Notes: generated by a model from the letters alone, not told the origin. A stretch of 39,062 nucleotides of DNA from Cellulomonas pakistanensis (GCF_016862755.1 NZ_BONO01000034.1:1-39062); one strand, 5' to 3'; shown: positions 20,763 through 30,177, numbered from the stretch's first letter. Numbers and translations are program-made.

Positions 20763-21988
20763 CAGGCCACCCCCGCCGTCGACCGTGCACCCGCCGACCG
20801 GCCCGCGCCCGGACCGCCCGCCAGCCCCGCCGCCCGCGCGCGGTCCACCGCGCCCGGCAGCGCCGCCAGCAGCGCGTCGACGTCGTCCCGCGTCGACGGC
20901 CAGCCGAGCGAGAACCGCAGCGCGCCGCGCGCGTCCGCCTCGTCCAGCCCCATCGCGAGCAGCACGTGGCTGGGCTGCGGCACGCCCGCCTGGCAGGCCG
21001 ACCCCGTCGAGCACTCGACGCCGGCCGAGTCGAGCAGGTAGAGCAGCGAGTCGCCCTCGCAGCCCGGGAACGTGAAGTGCGCGTTCGCCGGCAGCCGGTC
21101 CGTGGGGTCCGCGGGCCCCCGGAGCACCGCGTCCGGCACCGCGCCGCGCACGCCGGCGACCAGCGCGTCACGCAGCCCCGCGAGGCGCCCGGCCGTCGCC
21201 TCGCGCCCGCAGACCGCCGCGTCGACGGCCACGGCGAACGCCGCGATCGCGGGCACGTCGAGCGACCCCGACCGCACCCCGCGCTCCTGCCCGCCGCCGT
21301 GCAGCACCGGCACCAGGCCCAGCTCGCGCCGGGCGAGCAGCGCGCCGACGCCGACCGGGCCGCCGACCTTGTGGCCGCTGATCGTCATCGCGTCCAGGCC
21401 GGACGCGGCGAAGTCGACCGGCACCTGCCCGACCGCCTGCACCGCGTCGGCGTGCACCGGGACGCCGTGCGCGTGCGCGAGCGCGACCACCTCGGCGACC
21501 GGCTGCAGCGTGCCGACCTCGTTGTTCGCCCACATCACCGACACCAGCGCGGTCTCGGCGCCGTGCGCAGCGAGCTCGTCCCGCAGCGCGTCGAGGCGCA
21601 GCCGCCCCTCGCCGTCGACCGGCAGCAGCACGATCTCGGCGCCCGCGTGCTCGGCCAGCCAGAACGCCGGGTCCAGCACCGCGTGGTGCTCGACCGCCGA
21701 CACCAGCACGCGGCGCCGCGCGGGGTCCTCGGCGGTGCGCGCCCAGAACAGCCCCTTGACCGCGAGGTTGTCCGCCTCGGTCCCGCCGCCGGTCAGCAGC
21801 ACCTCGCTCGGGCGCGCGCCGAGGGCGCCGGCCAGCGTCTCGCGCGCCTCCTCGACGGCGCGGCGCGCCGCCCGGCCGGAGGTGTGCAGGGAGGACGGGT
21901 TGCCGGTGCGGGACAGGTGCTCGACCAGGACGGCGGCCGCCTCCGGGAGCACGGGCGTCGTGGCCGCGTGGTCCAGATACGCGCTCAC
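20762..21988 (-). CDS. iscS: Cysteine desulfurase
   Basis: This 408-residue PLP enzyme of the NifS/IscS type takes sulfur from cysteine as a persulfide for Fe-S clusters and tRNA thiolation. [17 protein letters not shown] opens the protein, [10 protein letters not shown] contains the PLP-stacking histidine, K207 in [10 protein letters not shown] is the PLP lysine, and the persulfide cysteine lies in [12 protein letters not shown]. The C-terminal 25 residues are Gly/Ala/Arg-rich. Direct coupling to mnmA suggests it mainly feeds tRNA 2-thiouridine, as in mycobacteria. The GTG at 21988 is seven bases after TAGACT and has no ribosome-binding site, so the operon mRNA is probably leaderless. The promoter is back to back with that of the phosphotransferase gene. 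Confidence 0.95.
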   Translation of the reverse strand: MSAYLDHAATTPVLPEAAAVLVEHLSRTGNPSSLHTSGRAARRAVEEARETLAGALGARPSEVLLTGGGTEADNLAVKGLFWARTAEDPARRRVLVSAVEHHAVLDPAFWLAEHAGAEIVLLPVDGEGRLRLDALRDELAAHGAETALVSVMWANNEVGTLQPVAEVVALAHAHGVPVHADAVQAVGQVPVDFAASGLDAMTISGHKVGGPVGVGALLARRELGLVPVLHGGGQERGVRSGSLDVPAIAAFAVAVDAAVCGREATAGRLAGLRDALVAGVRGAVPDAVLRGPADPTDRLPANAHFTFPGCEGDSLLYLLDSAGVECSTGSACQAGVPQPSHVLLAMGLDEADARGALRFSLGWPSTRDDVDALLAALPGAVDRARAAGLAGGPGAGRSAGARSTAGVA

Positions 21989-21995
21989 CCGCACC

Positions 21996-22001
21996 AGTCT
22001 A
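21996..22001 (-). promoter_or_regulatory. -10-like box of the iscS operon (leaderless)
   Basis: TAGACT on the reverse strand, seven bases, then GTG at 21988. Only 39 nt separate the start codons of iscS and the divergent phosphotransferase gene. Confidence 0.6.
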
Positions 22002-22014
22002 CGAACGGTTCTGC

Positions 22015-22020
22015 CAGGAT
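22015..22020 (+). promoter_or_regulatory. -10-like box of the phosphotransferase gene (leaderless)
   Basis: CAGGAT, seven bases, then GTG at 22028. The box is 13 nt from the iscS box on the other strand, so the two promoters must overlap. Confidence 0.5.
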
Positions 22021-22027
22021 GTGGCGC

Positions 22028-23023
22028 GTGAGTGCCGACGACGCGACGACGCCTCCGCTGGCCTTCAGCGGGCAGCGGCTGGACTGGCGGGACCTCCCGC
22101 GGTCCGTGCGCACCCGCATCGCCGAGCTCGCCGGCGCCCAGGTGACGGCCGAGACCAGCGCGACCACCGGGTTCAGCCCCGGGTTCGCGGCGGTGCTCGA
22201 GCTGGCCGACGGGCAGGGCGTGTTCGTGAAGGCCGTGTCCCCGGAGCAGAACCCCGAGTCCCCCGAGCTGGCCCGCGCCGAGGTGCGCGCCGCCGCCGCC
22301 CTGCCGCCGCAGGTTCCCGCCCCGGCGCTGCTGTGGTCCGACGACGACGGCGACTGGGTGCTGCTCGGCTTCGAGGTGACGCCGGGTCGCCCGCCGCTGC
22401 TGCCCTGGCGCCCCGCCGAGCTCGACCTCGTGCTCGCCGCGATGGACACGCTGGCGGAGGCCGAGCCCCTGCCCGGCCACGAGCTGCGTCCCACCGCCGA
22501 GACGCTGGCCGGCGACTTCACGGGCTGGCGCACGATCGCCGAGCGCTCCGGCGCCGAGCTCGCCGCGCTGGCCGCCCGCACCGGCGAGGCCGGCGCCTGG
22601 GTGCTCGCGCACCTCGACCGCCTGGTGGCGTGGGAGGACGACGCCCTCGAGGCGTGCGCGGGCACCGCGCTGGTGCACGGCGACCTGCGCGCGGACAACG
22701 TCATGGTCGACCACGACCACGAGGGCGGCCGCGTCGCGCTGATCGACTGGCCGCACGCGAGCGTCGGCGCCCCGTGGCTGGACCTCGCGTTCATGCTGCC
22801 CAGCGTCGCGATGCAGGGCGGCGGCGACCCGCAGGACCTGTTCTGGGACCGGCCCGCGTCGAAGGGCGTCGAGCACGAGCGGCTGCGCGCGGCCGTCGCC
22901 GGCCTCGCCGGGTACTTCGTGCACGGCGCGCTGCAGCCGGCGCCGGTCGGCATCCCGAACCTGCGCCGGTTCCAGGGCGCGCAGGGGCGGCACGCCGTGG
23001 AGTGGCTCCGGGCGCTGGCCTGA
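22028..23023 (+). CDS. Aminoglycoside-phosphotransferase-fold kinase
   Basis: This 331-residue cytosolic kinase-like protein has the APH/choline-kinase fold. [13 protein letters not shown] near residue 46 and VFVKAV form the N-lobe with its ATP-binding lysine. [15 protein letters not shown] near residue 219 is the catalytic Brenner motif, and [22 protein letters not shown] supplies the metal-binding aspartate. It would phosphorylate a hydroxyl group of a small molecule. Nothing shows that the substrate is an antibiotic, and most such actinobacterial genes are not resistance genes. The GTG at 22028 fits the CAGGAT box; an ATG at 22019 in frame overlaps that box. It is divergent from iscS and convergent with etfA. 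Confidence 0.88.
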   Translation: MSADDATTPPLAFSGQRLDWRDLPRSVRTRIAELAGAQVTAETSATTGFSPGFAAVLELADGQGVFVKAVSPEQNPESPELARAEVRAAAALPPQVPAPALLWSDDDGDWVLLGFEVTPGRPPLLPWRPAELDLVLAAMDTLAEAEPLPGHELRPTAETLAGDFTGWRTIAERSGAELAALAARTGEAGAWVLAHLDRLVAWEDDALEACAGTALVHGDLRADNVMVDHDHEGGRVALIDWPHASVGAPWLDLAFMLPSVAMQGGGDPQDLFWDRPASKGVEHERLRAAVAGLAGYFVHGALQPAPVGIPNLRRFQGAQGRHAVEWLRALA

Positions 23024-23033
23024 CGCCGGCGCG

Positions 23034-23089
23034 CCGGTCCGCGGCGCCCGGGCCCGCGGCGCCTGCCCCACGGACCGCGGGCGGACCGG
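23034..23089. terminator. Hairpin between convergent phosphotransferase and etfA genes
   Basis: CCGGTCCGC (23034-23042) pairs with GCGGACCGG (23081-23089), and G-C-rich inner pairing is possible. It lies in the 90-nt gap between two convergent stop codons and can act on both strands. Confidence 0.45.
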
Positions 23090-23113
23090 TCGCCCGGACC
23101 CGCCCGCCCCGCC

Positions 23114-24103
23114 TCAGCCCTGCCGCAGCCGGCGGAGCTCCTCCGTCACCTGCGGCAGCACCGTGAACAGGTCCCCGACGATCCCGAAGTCCGCGATCTC
23201 GAAGATCGGCGCCTCGGGGTCGGCGTTCACCGCCACGATCGTCCCGGAGGCCTGCATGCCGCCGCGGTGGTGCACGGCGCCGGACACGCCCGCGCCGATG
23301 TAGAGGCGCGGCGAGACGGTCACGCCGGTCTGGCCGATCTGGGTCTCGTGCCCGATCCAGCCCTCGTCGGTGGCGACGCGCGTGGAGCCGATCGCGGCCC
23401 CGACCTCGTCCGCGAGCGCCTCGAGCGGCGCGAAGTCGCCCTCGGTCCCCCGGCCGCCGACGACGACGACGTCCGCGGACGACAGGTCCGGCCGGTCCGA
23501 CGGCTCCGCGGGGGTGCGCCGGACCACGACCGCGCGGGTGGCCCGCTCGGACACGGCGAGCGCGCGGGTGCGCAGCTCGGGCGCGAGCGGCGCCTCCTCG
23601 TCGACGTGCCGGGACACCACCGCGCCGGCCTTGAGCAGCACGACCGCGAGGTCGGTCCGCACGGCGCACCGCGTGGTCCAGGTGCCGGCGAGCACGGTCT
23701 TCGACGCGACGACCCGCCCCTCGGCGTCCCGCTCGACCGCGGCGGCGTCGGTGACGACGCCCGCGCCGGTCGCGACGGCGAGGCGGGCGGCGGCCTCCTT
23801 GTTCTCGAACGTCGACAGCGCGAGCAGCACGGTCGCGCCGGTCTCGCGCACGGCGTCGGCCAGCGCCTCGGCCAGCACCGGGGTCAGCCGGGCGTCGACG
23901 GCGCCGGTGGACACCTGGTGCACGACGGCGACGCCGTGCCGGCCGAGCACGGGCAGCGCGGGGTCGACCGGCTCGTCGCCGACCCACAGGCCGTGCACCT
24001 CGCCGCCGTCGGCCAGGTCGCGGGCCGCGGTGGCGAGCTCGAGCACGTTGCCGCGCAGCGCGCCCGTCTCGGCGTGGTCCAGCAGGACGAGGACGGTCGC
24101 CAT
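23114..24103 (-). CDS. etfA: Electron transfer flavoprotein, alpha subunit
   Basis: This 329-residue FAD-binding subunit passes electrons from acyl-CoA and other dehydrogenases to the quinone pool. The N-terminal half begins MATVLVLLDHAETGAL. The C-terminal FAD domain is clear: VVVVGGRGTEGDFAPLEALADEVGAA, ATDEGWIGHETQIGQTG, LYIGAGVSGAVHHRGGM and ASGTIVAVNADPEAPIFEIADFGIVGDLFTVLP. Length is normal. The ATG overlaps the etfB stop codon as TGATG, so the two subunits are made together. No ETF-quinone oxidoreductase gene is in the window. The same etfB-etfA pair lies near iscS in M. tuberculosis (Rv3029c-Rv3028c). Confidence 0.96.
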   Translation of the reverse strand: MATVLVLLDHAETGALRGNVLELATAARDLADGGEVHGLWVGDEPVDPALPVLGRHGVAVVHQVSTGAVDARLTPVLAEALADAVRETGATVLLALSTFENKEAAARLAVATGAGVVTDAAAVERDAEGRVVASKTVLAGTWTTRCAVRTDLAVVLLKAGAVVSRHVDEEAPLAPELRTRALAVSERATRAVVVRRTPAEPSDRPDLSSADVVVVGGRGTEGDFAPLEALADEVGAAIGSTRVATDEGWIGHETQIGQTGVTVSPRLYIGAGVSGAVHHRGGMQASGTIVAVNADPEAPIFEIADFGIVGDLFTVLPQVTEELRRLRQG

Positions 24104-24936
24104 CAGAGGACCTCTCCGGTCGCGGGGGTGGTGCGGACCAGGTCGCGCTCGAGCAGCCACGCCGCCAGCCGCGCGCCGGCCTGCCCGTCGTCGGTGACCA
24201 GCACCCGGTCGGTGCGCGGCGGCCGGGGCGCGGCCTCCAGCACCTCGGTCCGGGCGCCCGCGGCGCCGACGGTCGACGGGTCGACGCCGAGGTCCGCGAG
24301 CGTCAGCGACTCCACCGGCTTCTTGCGGGCGGCCATGATCCCCTGGAAGTTCGGGTACCGCGGCTGGTTCGCGCGGTCGGTGACCGACACCAGCGCGGGC
24401 AGCGGCGCGGTGAGCTCCTCGACCGCGTGGTCGAGGTCGCGGCGGACCGTGACGGCGCCGTCCGCGAGCGTGACCTCGGCGGCGAGCGTCAGCTGCGGCA
24501 GGTCGAGGGTCGCCGCGAGCGCCGCGGGCAGCAGCGAGGTCAGCCCGTCGAGGCCGGCCATGCCGGTCACCACCAGGTCGACCGGCGCCTGCTCCCCGAG
24601 CCGGCGCAGCACTGCGGCGAGCACGGCGGCGGTGCCGAACACGTCCGAGCCGGCGATCGCGTCGTCGAGCACGTGCACCGCGGCGTCGGCCCCGAGCTGC
24701 AGGCCGCGGCGCACCGCGTCCTCGGCGTCGTCCGGGCCGACCGTCACGACGACGACCTCGGCCTCCTCGCCCGCGCCCCGGGCCTGCTCGGCCAGCACCA
24801 CCGCGGCCTCGACGGCGTTCTCGTCGAGCTCGTTGATGGTGCCGTCCCCGCCGTCGCGCACGAGGCGCCCGTCGGGCCCCAGCGACCGCTCGGACTGGAT
24901 GTCGGGCACGTGCTTCACGCACACCACGATTCTCAC
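24103..24936 (-). CDS. etfB: Electron transfer flavoprotein, beta subunit
   Basis: This 277-residue partner of EtfA binds AMP and docks to dehydrogenases. It begins RIVVCVKHVPDIQSERSLGPDG and contains NELDENAVEAAVVLAEQ, the dehydrogenase recognition region LDLPQLTLAAEV, and TDRANQPRYPNFQGIMAARKKPVESLTLADLG, all family hallmarks. The GTG at 24936 lies seven bases after TAACGT, so the transcript is probably leaderless. It is the first gene of the two-gene etfBA operon and is divergent from glgX across 144 nt. Confidence 0.96.
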   Translation of the reverse strand: MRIVVCVKHVPDIQSERSLGPDGRLVRDGGDGTINELDENAVEAAVVLAEQARGAGEEAEVVVVTVGPDDAEDAVRRGLQLGADAAVHVLDDAIAGSDVFGTAAVLAAVLRRLGEQAPVDLVVTGMAGLDGLTSLLPAALAATLDLPQLTLAAEVTLADGAVTVRRDLDHAVEELTAPLPALVSVTDRANQPRYPNFQGIMAARKKPVESLTLADLGVDPSTVGAAGARTEVLEAAPRPPRTDRVLVTDDGQAGARLAAWLLERDLVRTTPATGEVL

Positions 24937-24943
24937 CTCGGGA

Positions 24944-24949
24944 ACGTTA
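24944..24949 (-). promoter_or_regulatory. -10-like box of etfBA (leaderless)
   Basis: TAACGT on the reverse strand is followed by seven bases and the GTG at 24936. Confidence 0.55.
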
Positions 24950-25067
24950 CCCGCCCCGCGGGACCGGGCGCACGGGACCCTGGGCGGGCTCCCCGCGCCG
25001 CGCCGGCCGTGCGACCCGCCGCCGCCGGATCCGCAGGTCGCAGCCGCCCGCACCCCCCGGGCAGTGC

Positions 25068-25073
25068 CACGAT
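25068..25073 (+). promoter_or_regulatory. -10-like box of glgX (leaderless)
   Basis: CACGAT is followed by seven bases and the GTG at 25081. An in-frame ATG at 25072 overlaps this box and is therefore a less likely start. Confidence 0.45.
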
Positions 25074-25080
25074 GGGGGCC

Positions 25081-27309
25081 GTGACCTCCGCCGACCCGAC
25101 CCCCGCGGGCCGCACCCCGGCCGGCCCGCCGCCCCGCCTCGGCGTGCACGCCACGGACGACGGCGTGGAGGTGGGCGTGCTCGCCCCGCACGCCGACGCC
25201 GTCGACCTGTGCCTGCTCGACCCCGACCCGGGCTCCCCGACCGGCTGGGCCGAGCGCCGCGTGCGCCTCGACGGCCCCGACCTGGGCGTCTTCACCGCGC
25301 GCGTCCCGGGCGTGCGCGCCGGCCAGCGGTACGGCCTGCGCGCGCACGGCCCGTGGGACCCCGGCGCCGGCCTGCGGTACAACCCGGCCAAGCTGCTGGT
25401 CGACCCGTACGCCCGCGGCCTGGTCGGCGAGGTCGACCACGGCCCGGCGACCTACGGCCACGTCGTGGACGACGCGCTGCGCGGCGACCCGTCGGGCGAC
25501 CCGGACCCGCGCGACTCGGTCGCGCACGTGCCGCACGGCGTCGTGCTCGACCGCCGCCCCGGCCGCCGCGGCGCGGGCGAGGCGGTCGACCCGGCGGCGA
25601 ACCGCCCGCACACGCCGTGGACCGACACCGTCGTCTACGAGGCGCACGTCAAGGGCCTGACCGTCCGGCACCCGGACCTGCCGCCGCACCTGCGCGGCAC
25701 CTACGCAGCGCTGGGCCACCCGGTGGTGGTGGACCACCTGCGCTCGCTCGGCGTCACCGCCCTGGAGCTGCTGCCGGTGCACGCGTTCTCGTCCGAACCG
25801 CACCTGGTCGACAAGGGGCTGACGAACTACTGGGGCTACAGCACGCTCGGGTTCTTCGCGCCGCACGCCCCGTACGCCACCGCCGCCGCGCGCGCCGCCG
25901 GCCCGGCCGCCGTGCTCGACGAGCTGCGCACCGCCGTGCACGCCCTGCACGAGGCGGGCATCGAGGTGCTGCTCGACGTCGTCTACAACCACACCTGCGA
26001 GGGCGGGCTCGCCGGGCAGCACCTGTCCTGGCGCGGGCTCGACTCGGCCGTGTACTACCTGCACGACGGGGCGCACCCCGCGGCGCTGGCCGACGTGACC
26101 GGCACCGGCAACACGCTCGACTTCCGGCGGCCCGAGGTCGTGCGGCTGGCCCTGGACTCGCTGCGGTACTGGGCCGAGGAGGTCGGCGTCGACGGCTTCC
26201 GGTTCGACCTGGCCGTCACCCTCGCGCGCGGGCACGGCGGCTTCGACCCGGACCACCCGTTCCTCGTCGCGGCCGCCGCCGACCCCGCGCTGCACGGGCT
26301 CAAGCTGGTCGCCGAACCGTGGGACGTCGGGCCGGGCGGCTGGCGGACCGGGCAGTTCCCGCCGCCGTTCGCCGAGTGGAACGACCGGTTCCGCAACTCC
26401 GTGCGCTCGTTCTGGCTCGCCGACCCGGCGCGCGCCGCGCACGGCCTGCCCGAGCACCGGGTCCGCGACCTCGCGACCCGGCTGTCCGGCTCGGTCGACC
26501 TGTTCGGCCGGTCCGACCCGCCCCTGACCCGCGGCTCGCGCGCGTCGGTCAACTACGTCACCGCGCACGACGGGTTCACGCTCGCCGACCTGGTCGCCTA
26601 CGACCACAAGCACAACGAGGCGAACGGCGAGCAGAACCGCGACGGCTCGGACGACAACCGGTCGTGGAACCACGGCGTCGAGGGGCACGTGGCCGCCGAC
26701 TCGGTGGCCGCCGACATCGTCCCGCTGCGCCGGCGCTCGATCCGGAACCTGCTCGCCACGCTGCTGCTCGCGGCGGGAACGCCGATGATCACCGCCGGCG
26801 ACGAGCTCGGGCGCACGCAGCGCGGCAACAACAACGCGTACTGCCAGGACTCCCCGCTGTCCTGGGTGTCCTGGGACCTCGCGCCGTGGCGCCGGGACCT
26901 GCTGGCGACGGCCCGGCACCTGACCGCGCTGCGACGGGCGCACCCGGCGCTGCGCAGCCCCCGGTTCTTCACCGGGCGGGCCGGGCCCGGCGAGCGCCCC
27001 GACCTCACCTGGTTCGACCCCGCCGGCTCCGCGTTCACCCACGAGCGCTGGCACGACGCCGATCTGCGCACGCTGCAGATGCTGCGGTCCGTCGGCGACG
27101 ACGCGGTGCTGCTCGTGGTGAACGGGTCGCTCGACCCGGTCGACGTCGTGCTGGCCGACGACCGCCCGACGACGTGGCGGCTCGCCTGGGACTCGACGTG
27201 GGAGCACCCGGACGACGCGGTGACGGCGGAGCTCAACGGCGGCCTGCACCACGACGCGGGCACCCGCGCGGCCCTGGAGCCCCTGAGCCTGCGCGTCTAC
27301 ACGGCCTGA
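25081..27309 (+). CDS. glgX: Glycogen debranching enzyme (isoamylase type)
   Basis: This 742-residue GH13 enzyme cleaves alpha-1,6 branches of glycogen. An N-terminal CBM48-like domain (LGVHATDDGVEVGVLAPHADAVDLCLLD) precedes the barrel. The expected nucleophile is D376 (GFRFDLAV) and the acid/base is E412 (KLVAEPWDVGPGGW). VTAHDGFTLADLV and RGNNNAYCQDSPLSWVSWD are GlgX signatures. Domain order and length are normal. The GTG at 25081 was chosen from the leaderless box. The gene faces glgP, with a strong shared terminator between. GlgP shortens outer chains and GlgX then removes the stubs, so the pair forms the degradative half of the cluster. Confidence 0.95.
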   Translation: MTSADPTPAGRTPAGPPPRLGVHATDDGVEVGVLAPHADAVDLCLLDPDPGSPTGWAERRVRLDGPDLGVFTARVPGVRAGQRYGLRAHGPWDPGAGLRYNPAKLLVDPYARGLVGEVDHGPATYGHVVDDALRGDPSGDPDPRDSVAHVPHGVVLDRRPGRRGAGEAVDPAANRPHTPWTDTVVYEAHVKGLTVRHPDLPPHLRGTYAALGHPVVVDHLRSLGVTALELLPVHAFSSEPHLVDKGLTNYWGYSTLGFFAPHAPYATAAARAAGPAAVLDELRTAVHALHEAGIEVLLDVVYNHTCEGGLAGQHLSWRGLDSAVYYLHDGAHPAALADVTGTGNTLDFRRPEVVRLALDSLRYWAEEVGVDGFRFDLAVTLARGHGGFDPDHPFLVAAAADPALHGLKLVAEPWDVGPGGWRTGQFPPPFAEWNDRFRNSVRSFWLADPARAAHGLPEHRVRDLATRLSGSVDLFGRSDPPLTRGSRASVNYVTAHDGFTLADLVAYDHKHNEANGEQNRDGSDDNRSWNHGVEGHVAADSVAADIVPLRRRSIRNLLATLLLAAGTPMITAGDELGRTQRGNNNAYCQDSPLSWVSWDLAPWRRDLLATARHLTALRRAHPALRSPRFFTGRAGPGERPDLTWFDPAGSAFTHERWHDADLRTLQMLRSVGDDAVLLVVNGSLDPVDVVLADDRPTTWRLAWDSTWEHPDDAVTAELNGGLHHDAGTRAALEPLSLRVYTA

Positions 27310-27335
27310 CGCCGCGAGGGCGCAGCAGCACGTCC

Positions 27336-27407
27336 GCCGAGATCGGGCCTCCCACCCGAAGTAGGGCCGTCCACGGCCCTACCTCGACGCGACGGCCCTA
27401 TCTCGGC
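27336..27407. repeat. Nested inverted repeats with four CCGARRTNGGGCC-like motifs
   Basis: GCCGAGAT (27336-27343) pairs with ATCTCGGC (27400-27407), and inside GTAGGGCCGT (27361-27370) pairs with ACGGCCCTAC (27373-27382). Four copies of a roughly 13-nt motif, CCGAGATCGGGCC, CCGAAGTAGGGCC and, inverted, CGAGGTAGGGCC and CCGAGATAGGGCC, make up the structure. It lies between convergent genes, upstream of the main terminator. Confidence 0.65.
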
Positions 27408-27430
27408 GAGCCGGTGCGGCCCGCGGACGC

Positions 27431-27473
27431 GCGCGAGCCCCCGCCCGGGACCGGCCCGGGCGGGGGCTCGCGC
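27431..27473. terminator. Bidirectional terminator between glgX and glgP
   Basis: A perfect 19-bp stem (27431-27449 with 27455-27473) closes a 5-nt loop. It lies 11 nt beyond the glgP stop codon and about 120 nt beyond glgX. Its all-G+C symmetry lets it work on both strands. Confidence 0.8.
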
Positions 27474-27484
27474 CGCGCGCGGCG

Positions 27485-30067
27485 TCAGCCCGCGTTCGCC
27501 ACCAGGCCGACCTCGGCGACCGACGCGAGGCCCTCGTGCCGCGGGACCACGCGCACGCTGTAGCCGAACGGCCCCGACGCGTCGAGCACCAGGTCGCCCG
27601 CGAACGCGTACCGGCCGCCCTCGTAGGTGTCCGCGAGCGCCAGCGGGTCGACCGCGAAGCCGTGCAGCTCGTCGGACTCGGAGACCTTCCCGTGCACGAC
27701 CTGCACCTCGACGTCCTCCGGCTTGAGGTCGCCCAGCGCCACGTAGGCCTTGACGTGCAGCTGGTCCCCGACCTGCGGCACCTCGCCGACCCCGCCGGAC
27801 TCGACGTGGTCCACGCGGACGTGCTGCCAGCCGGTGCGGACGCGGCCCTTCCAGGCGGCGAGCTCGCGCGCGCCGGCGAAGCCCGACTCCCCCGCGAGCG
27901 CCCGGCCCGCGACGGCGGCCGGCGCGTACAGCCGCTCGACGTAGTCGACGACCATGCGGGTGGCCTGCACCTTGGGGCCGAGCGTGGCCAGCGTGTGCCG
28001 GACCATCTCCAGCCACCGGCCGGGCAGCCCGCGCTCGTCGCGGTCGTAGAACCGCGGCGCCACCTGGTGCTCGATCAGCTCGTACAGCGCGGCGGCCTCG
28101 AGGTCGTCGCGCCGGTCGGGGTCCTCGACGCCGTCGGCGGTGGGGATGGCCCAGCCGTTCTCGCCGTCGAACCACTCGTCCCACCACCCGTCGAGGATGG
28201 ACAGGTTGAGGCCGCCGTTGAGCGCGGCCTTCATGCCGGACGTGCCGCACGCCTCGAGCGGGCGCAGCGGGTTGTTCAGCCAGACGTCGCAGCCCGGGTA
28301 GAGGGTCTGGGCCATCGCGATGTCGTAGTTCGGCAGGAACACGATGCGGTGCCGGACCCCGGCGTCGTCAGCGAACCGGACGAGCTGCTGGATGAGCCGC
28401 TTGCCCTGGTCGTCGGCGGGGTGCGACTTGCCGGCGATGACCAGCTGCACCGGGCGCTCGGGGTGGGTGAGCAGGGCGCGCAGCCGCTCGGGGTCGCGCA
28501 GCATGAGCGTGAGCCGCTTGTACGTCGGCACCCGGCGCGCGAACCCGATCGTCAGCACGTCCGGCGACAGCACCTCGTCCACCCAGCCGAGCTCGGCCGG
28601 GCTGGCCCCGCGCTGCGCCCAGGAGTGCCGCACCCGGCGCCGGGCGTCCGCGACGAGCTGCGCGCGCAGCGTCCGGCGCAGGCCCCACAGCTCCTCGTCC
28701 GTGATCGCGTCCGGGCGCAGCCAGCCGACGCCCGCGGCGACCTCCTCGCCGGACAGCCGCTCCGAGGCCAGGTCGGACAGCCGCCGGTCGACCCACGTCG
28801 GCGCGTGCACGCCGTTGGTCACCGAGGTGATCGGCACCTCGACGTCGTCGAAGCCCGGCCACAGCCCGTTGAACATGCCGCGGGACACCTCGCCGTGCAG
28901 CAGCGAGACGCCGTTGGCGCGCCCGCCGAGCCGCAGGCCCATGACGGCCATGTTGAACACCGTCGGGTCGCCGCCCGGGTAGTCCTCGGCGCCCAGCGCG
29001 AGCACCCGCTCGACCGGCACGCCCGGCGACGCGTTCGGGCCGCCGAAGTACTGCTGCACCAGAGCCGTCTCGAACCGGTCGATGCCGGCCGGCACCGGCG
29101 TGTGCGTGGTGAACACCGTCGCCGCGCGCACGGCCTCCAGCGCCTCGTCGAACCCGAGGCCGGCGCCCGCGACGAGCTCGCGGATCCGCTCGACCCCGAG
29201 GAACCCGGCGTGGCCCTCGTTGGTGTGGTAGACCTCCGGCTCCGGCGCACCGGTCAGTCGGGACCACACGCGCAGCGCGCGCACGCCGCCGACGCCGAGC
29301 AGCAGCTCCTGCTGCAGCCGGTGCTCGCCGCCGCCGCCGTACAGCCGGTCGGTGACCTTGCGGGCGGCCTCGTCGTTCTCGGGCACGTCGGAGTCGAGCA
29401 GCAGCAGCGGCACCCGGCCGACCGTCGCGGTCCACACGTGCGCGTGCAGCGTGCGGTCGCCGGGCAGCGCGATCGACACCACCGCGGGCGTCCCGTCCTG
29501 CTCGCGGAGCAGGGTGAGCGGCATGCCGTCCGGGTCGAGCAGCGGGTACGTCTCCTGCTGCCAGCCGTCCCGGGTGAGCGACTGCTTGAAGTAGCCGGCC
29601 CCGTACAGCAGGCCGACGCCGATCACCGGCACGCCGAGGTCGGACGCGCTCTTGAGGTGGTCGCCCGCCAGGATGCCGAGGCCGCCGGAGTACTGCGGGA
29701 GCACGGCGGTGATGCCGAACTCGGGCGAGAAGTAGCCGATCGCGGCAGGCAGCGACGGGTCGGACGCCTGCCGCTGCTGGTACCAGCGCGGCGCCTCGAG
29801 GTACTCGTGCAGGTCGGCCGTCGCGGCGCGCACCGCGGCGACCACGTCGGGGTCGGCGGCCAGCTCGGCCAGCCGCTCGGGGCGCAGGGCGCCGAGCAGC
29901 GCGACGGGGTCGCCGTGCACCTCGTCCCACAGCGCGGGGTCGATGCGGGCGAACAGGTCGCGGGTCGGCGCGTGCCAGGACCAGCGGAGGTTGTGGGCGA
30001 GCTCGTCCAGGTCGGCGAGCCCGGCGGGGAGCGAGGTGCGGACGGTGAATCGGCGGATGGCTCTCAC
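27485..30067 (-). CDS. glgP: Alpha-glucan phosphorylase
   Basis: This 860-residue GT35 enzyme releases glucose 1-phosphate from alpha-1,4-glucan with PLP as cofactor. The N-terminal 100 residues (LPAGLADLDELAHNLRWSWHAPTRDLFARID) are the extra domain of the actinobacterial-type phosphorylases. Catalytic landmarks include YFSPEFGI, GGLGILAGDHLKSASDLG, GLRLGGRANGVSLLHGEVSRGMF and the PLP lysine K613 in GTSGMKAALNGGLN. The open frame extends to a GTG at 30085. The GTG at 30067 is preferred because TAGGCT lies exactly seven bases upstream and the earlier codon would precede this box. It is divergent from glgE, so degradation and synthesis are fired from one 123-nt region. Confidence 0.95.
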   Translation of the reverse strand: MRAIRRFTVRTSLPAGLADLDELAHNLRWSWHAPTRDLFARIDPALWDEVHGDPVALLGALRPERLAELAADPDVVAAVRAATADLHEYLEAPRWYQQRQASDPSLPAAIGYFSPEFGITAVLPQYSGGLGILAGDHLKSASDLGVPVIGVGLLYGAGYFKQSLTRDGWQQETYPLLDPDGMPLTLLREQDGTPAVVSIALPGDRTLHAHVWTATVGRVPLLLLDSDVPENDEAARKVTDRLYGGGGEHRLQQELLLGVGGVRALRVWSRLTGAPEPEVYHTNEGHAGFLGVERIRELVAGAGLGFDEALEAVRAATVFTTHTPVPAGIDRFETALVQQYFGGPNASPGVPVERVLALGAEDYPGGDPTVFNMAVMGLRLGGRANGVSLLHGEVSRGMFNGLWPGFDDVEVPITSVTNGVHAPTWVDRRLSDLASERLSGEEVAAGVGWLRPDAITDEELWGLRRTLRAQLVADARRRVRHSWAQRGASPAELGWVDEVLSPDVLTIGFARRVPTYKRLTLMLRDPERLRALLTHPERPVQLVIAGKSHPADDQGKRLIQQLVRFADDAGVRHRIVFLPNYDIAMAQTLYPGCDVWLNNPLRPLEACGTSGMKAALNGGLNLSILDGWWDEWFDGENGWAIPTADGVEDPDRRDDLEAAALYELIEHQVAPRFYDRDERGLPGRWLEMVRHTLATLGPKVQATRMVVDYVERLYAPAAVAGRALAGESGFAGARELAAWKGRVRTGWQHVRVDHVESGGVGEVPQVGDQLHVKAYVALGDLKPEDVEVQVVHGKVSESDELHGFAVDPLALADTYEGGRYAFAGDLVLDASGPFGYSVRVVPRHEGLASVAEVGLVANAG

Positions 30068-30074
30068 CCGACCG

Positions 30075-30080
30075 AGCCTA
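30075..30080 (-). promoter_or_regulatory. -10-like box of glgP (leaderless)
   Basis: TAGGCT on the reverse strand, seven bases, then GTG at 30067. It decides the glgP start. Confidence 0.6.
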
Positions 30081-30177
30081 GGCACCGGAAGGGCGGCGCG
30101 ACCAGCACCTGGGTCCTACTGCCCGGCGGAGCACCCACCCGGCCGCCCGTCCGGATGCCCGCCCCGGCCCCAGTGGA

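Noticed and set aside
22028..23023. Calling the kinase an antibiotic-resistance gene
   Set aside because: Only the general APH fold is visible; nothing indicates an aminoglycoside or macrolide substrate.
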